Shown here: one piece after another, positions 6,267-7,730 of the stretch
Numbering within the stretch: position 1 is the stretch's first letter
How the letters are laid out: the number at the start of each line of letters is the position of its first letter
Made by a program: the position numbers and the translations under genes
Assembly (NCBI GenBank): GCA_947473445.1
Contig: CANJEU010000088.1
Coordinates: forward strand, 1-7,730
DNA length: 7,730 bases
Direction: 5' to 3'
DNA from: Fidelibacterota bacterium
GTDB lineage: Bacteria; Pseudomonadota; Alphaproteobacteria; Rhodospirillales; Rhodospirillaceae
Notes under the pieces: model-generated
What the model was told of the DNA's origin: nothing
The model's input: only the letters and a program-made list of their open reading frames with translations
Database searches by the model: none

Positions 6267-6701
6267 TTACGGATGATTGGTGAGGCTGGCCGGAGTCATC
6301 ACGCGCGTTGTCCATTGTTCGCGCTCGGAATACCAAGGGCGCTGGCGGTAGTGCGTCTCCCAATACTTCGCCAGATTGAAATCGAGCTGCGGGATACCCG
6401 CACGCGGTCCATACCCTGAAACCGAGAGCACCGATCCGTCCAGCCGATAGTCCAGCGCCGCGGCCGAGACCCAACCCCGATTGCCGCGCCATTCGACATC
6501 GCACCAAGCCCAGGCTTGAATGCAGCCGTGGATCGTCACTTTTAAATTCGGCGCAAGGCGCATCACGCCGGGAAAATCCTGACCAGGGCCGGCGTGCATC
6601 TGCGCACTCTGCGAGGTTGCGCCGTTAGCTGCAGCAAGGGCCGGGCCAGCCAGAGTGGCGGATACGAATAATGCGGCGAACAAAGCGACTGACTTTTGCA
6701 T
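6267..6701 (-). CDS. Secreted bacterial SH3-domain protein
   Basis: A 144-residue exported protein. The start is ATG 6701, chosen because GAGG lies 6 bases upstream and a Sec signal peptide begins right there (MQKS, hydrophobic core, ALA|A cleavage about residue 23); a start at 6833 would bury the signal behind 44 arginine-rich residues. Residues about 30-87 form an SH3b-like domain: MHAGPGQDFPGVMRLAPN, then IHGC-x6-CDVEW and RGWVSAAAL. Cys60 and Cys67 probably make a disulfide in the periplasm. The tail (about 98-130; IPQLDFNLAKYWETHYRQRPWY) is a tyrosine/tryptophan-rich extension that I have seen in alphaproteobacterial members. SH3b domains usually bind cell wall peptides; the precise role is unknown. 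Transcribed alone, convergent with the putative sRNA and divergent from the repeat protein. Confidence 0.88.
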   Translation of the reverse strand: MQKSVALFAALFVSATLAGPALAAANGATSQSAQMHAGPGQDFPGVMRLAPNLKVTIHGCIQAWAWCDVEWRGNRGWVSAAALDYRLDGSVLSVSGYGPRAGIPQLDFNLAKYWETHYRQRPWYSEREQWTTRVMTPASLTNHP

Positions 6702-6707
6702 GACAAA

Positions 6708-6711
6708 CCTC
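6708..6711 (-). promoter_or_regulatory. Ribosome binding site that fixes the SH3 protein start
   Basis: GAGG on the - strand, 6 bases before ATG 6701. It supports the shorter start with the signal peptide immediately at the N-terminus. Confidence 0.75.
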
Positions 6712-6913
6712 AAAACACGCCGCGGACAACGAAAAGATATGGAGAAGTGCGGCAGCAGAATGAGAACGTCGCCTGCGCCGATTCGTTGCGGTCTCGGCCT
6801 TCGAAAATTCGCGCTAAACCTCTGAAATTTCAACGCAATTTAGACCGAAACAAGGCAACCTTAAGGCACGCTTGCAGCAAGCCAGTGGCCATCGCGTGCG
6901 AAGCGTGCGTGCC

Positions 6914-6939
6914 GGAACATTGGCGCGCGCCGAGCGGTT
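6914..6939 (+). promoter_or_regulatory. Candidate EcfG-type promoter of the repeat protein gene
   Basis: GGAAC (6914-6918), 17 bases, GGTT (6936-6939), with the -10 end 51 bases before ATG 6991. It shares the -35 context GTGCCGGAACA and the CGGTT -10 block with the site at 5518-5543. The spacer contains GGCGCGCGCC, a perfect 10-base palindrome (6922-6931). Confidence 0.55.
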
Positions 6940-6990
6940 AAACGCACGAGCCTTTTCACGTCCACTTTTTTCCACAAATGGAATTCCGCC

Positions 6991-7539
6991 ATGCCCCGCC
7001 GCGATCAATACGGAACTCACGACGAGCACAACACCGCTTATAGAGAGCGCGGCGCGCGCGAAGAGTTCGCAGCTCCGCGCGCCGGTCACGGCCGTAAGGG
7101 ACCCGACTACGGCAATGCCACCGAACGGACGGCGCGCACTAGCGCCGGCGGCGACGCGGAATTTCAAGGGCGCGATTACGAGCGTGAAAATTACGGCAGC
7201 GGTTATGGAAATCAGCGCAAAACGCGCGAAGTGCCGGCGGCGGGCCGTAAGGGCGAATGGATGCAGAGCAGCCGCGGCGGACGCGGAGAGCCAAAATGGC
7301 GCGGCCAGGAGGCGGGTGGCGGCATGGACGGTCTGGCCTCCGAACGGGCCTTCGGTAGCGACGCTGATCACCAGATGTCGGCCACCGATCATGACGTAGC
7401 TTATCAGCGGTGGCGGGACGCGGAACTCAACCGTCACGACGAAGACTATCGGGCCTGGCGGCGTCGACAGCAGGAGCGCCACGATCAGGATTATGCCCGG
7501 TGGAAGGCCACCGGCGGTCCCAACCGAGGCGGCCGATAA
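6991..7539 (+). CDS. Hydrophilic R/G/D/Y-rich protein with C-terminal 15-residue repeats, function unknown
   Basis: A 182-residue, highly charged, low-complexity protein with no signal peptide or membrane segment, so probably cytoplasmic and largely disordered in its first 130 residues. Residues 134-173 are three consecutive 15-residue units of the form HD-x2-Y-x2-W(R/K), starting at His134, His149 and His164 (the last is partial). ATG 6991 is the only plausible start; its ribosome site is weak (TGGA, 6979-6982). The composition and tail recall poorly described alphaproteobacterial stress proteins such as the SWFGD-type group, but no SWFGD motif is present, so I do not assign that name. The upstream EcfG-like promoter supports a stress role. 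The coding frame is preferred over the long opposite-strand frame because of the ordered repeat and its GC-ending codons. Confidence 0.75.
   Translation: MPRRDQYGTHDEHNTAYRERGAREEFAAPRAGHGRKGPDYGNATERTARTSAGGDAEFQGRDYERENYGSGYGNQRKTREVPAAGRKGEWMQSSRGGRGEPKWRGQEAGGGMDGLASERAFGSDADHQMSATDHDVAYQRWRDAELNRHDEDYRAWRRRQQERHDQDYARWKATGGPNRGGR
7390..7509 (+). repeat. Three 15-residue protein repeats
   Basis: Units at 7390-7434, 7435-7479 and 7480-7509 encode HDVAYQRWRDAELNR, HDEDYRAWRRRQQER and HDQDYARWKA. The His-Asp, Tyr and Trp-Arg/Lys positions are fixed while the DNA has diverged, which indicates selection on the protein pattern. Spacing suggests a helical array with aromatic and charged faces. 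Confidence 0.8.
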
Positions 7540-7544
7540 GCTAC

Positions 7545-7563
7545 TTCTCGCGGGGCGCGAGAA
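7545..7563 (+). other. Hairpin just after the repeat protein gene
   Basis: TTCTCGCG (7545-7552) pairs with CGCGAGAA (7556-7563) around a GGG loop, 5 bases after the stop codon. No T-tract follows, so it is not a canonical intrinsic terminator; it may act as a 3' end stabiliser or a weak attenuator before the next gene. Confidence 0.4.
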
Positions 7564-7640
7564 ACTTCCGGCCCGCCCGGACGTTATACCCACAATACCT
7601 GAACGCGTCTCTGCGGCGCGCTCCAACAATGGAGGCTGTC

Positions 7641-7730
7641 ATGAACAAGCCATTCGATCCGCCGGCCGATATGTCCACCCCCCCCCAAAGACCCCGAAGA
7701 GCTGACCGCCACGGACGTGCGCCAGGGGGC
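7641..7730 (+). CDS. Start of a small unidentified protein, frame broken at a poly-C run
   Basis: ATG 7641 follows a strong GGAGG (7631-7635) at 5-base spacing. The frame reads MNKPFDPPADMSTPP and then meets nine C (7678-7686). Continuing in the same frame gives an arginine-rich stretch with poor codon choice. Skipping one C gives KDPEELTATDVRQG, whose codons nearly all end in G or C, and which resembles the N-terminus of small alphaproteobacterial proteins that carry a membrane segment further on (recollection, not verified). I therefore read this as a gene with one extra C, either a sequencing error, a real frameshift or a slippage switch. The 3' end lies outside the window. Function unknown. 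Confidence 0.6.
   Translation, partial: MNKPFDPPADMSTPPQRPRRADRHGRAPGG

Larger units (their letters stand above)
6702..6990. other. Divergent intergenic region upstream of the SH3 and repeat proteins
   Basis: This gap of 289 bases holds the SH3 ribosome site, a TGAAATTTCA palindrome (6823-6832), an overlapping AAGGCAACCTTAAGG symmetry (6852-6866), a two-fold direct repeat of GCGTGCG (6894-6900 and 6903-6909), the EcfG-like promoter at 6914-6939 and a TTCCA-CAAA-TGGAA inverted repeat (6970-6983). I see no convincing housekeeping promoter for the SH3 gene. Confidence 0.5.

Noticed and set aside
6082..6270. Replication origin suggested by the DnaA box and hairpins
   Set aside because: Only one consensus box, no AT-rich unwinding region and no replication genes nearby.
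5671..6507. - strand open frame of 278 codons spanning the response regulator and the SH3 gene end
   Set aside because: It runs antisense to a clear receiver domain and through a strong terminator hairpin; no recognisable domain.
6699..6833. Longer start for the SH3 protein at 6833
   Set aside because: It would place 44 basic residues before a complete Sec signal peptide; GAGG six bases before 6701 supports the shorter form.
6872..7399. Open frame of 175 codons on the + strand overlapping the repeat protein
   Set aside because: Arginine/alanine-rich frame without repeats or a good ribosome site; it ends inside the better supported gene.
7545..7563. Hairpin after the repeat protein as an intrinsic terminator
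   Set aside because: No T-tract follows on the + strand; kept only as a hairpin of unknown role.
6814..7629. Long - strand open frame of 271 codons with a hydrophobic, membrane-like translation
   Set aside because: It is the complement of a charged, Asp/Tyr/Arg-rich gene, which always yields hydrophobic antisense translations. The + strand frame has ordered 15-residue repeats and an upstream promoter.

Overview
The window is GC-rich and looks alphaproteobacterial. The evidence is the extensin-like C-terminal domain protein, the short secreted SH3 protein with a paired-cysteine core, the stand-alone receiver protein, and several sites matching the general stress response (EcfG-type) promoter pattern GGAAC-N16/17-(C/G)GTT. 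No species can be named from the sequence alone.

Region 1 (1-4764, + strand) is a tandem array of three paralogous amidase-signature enzymes. The first is cut by the window edge. All three keep the Lys-cisSer-Ser catalytic triad. Copies 2 and 3 begin with clear Sec signal peptides, so the array probably supplies periplasmic or secreted amidases, most like the peptide-amidase branch. Gaps are 17 and 10 bases with good ribosome binding sites, and a strong intrinsic terminator follows copy 3, so this is probably one operon whose promoter lies outside the window. The copies look mosaic at DNA level.

Region 2 (4765-6266) holds an extensin-like/M15-type exported protein on the - strand, divergent from a single-domain response regulator on the + strand. 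The 185-base gap after the regulator holds the most interesting object in the window: a consensus EcfG-like promoter (6133-6157), a long hairpin presenting two C-rich unpaired patches (6168-6215), and a 13-bp intrinsic terminator (6228-6262). Together they predict a stress-induced small RNA of roughly 95-100 nt.

Region 3 (6267-7730) has a secreted SH3-domain protein (- strand), a 289-base divergent gap with another EcfG-like promoter, a hydrophilic R/G/D/Y-rich protein ending in three 15-residue repeats, and the start of a small gene whose reading frame is broken at a run of nine C.

Three EcfG-like promoters fall within about 1.4 kb, in front of the extensin-like gene, the putative sRNA and the repeat protein. 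I infer that the right half of the window is a small envelope and general-stress cluster. The promoter, sRNA and regulon claims rest on motif and structure reading only.
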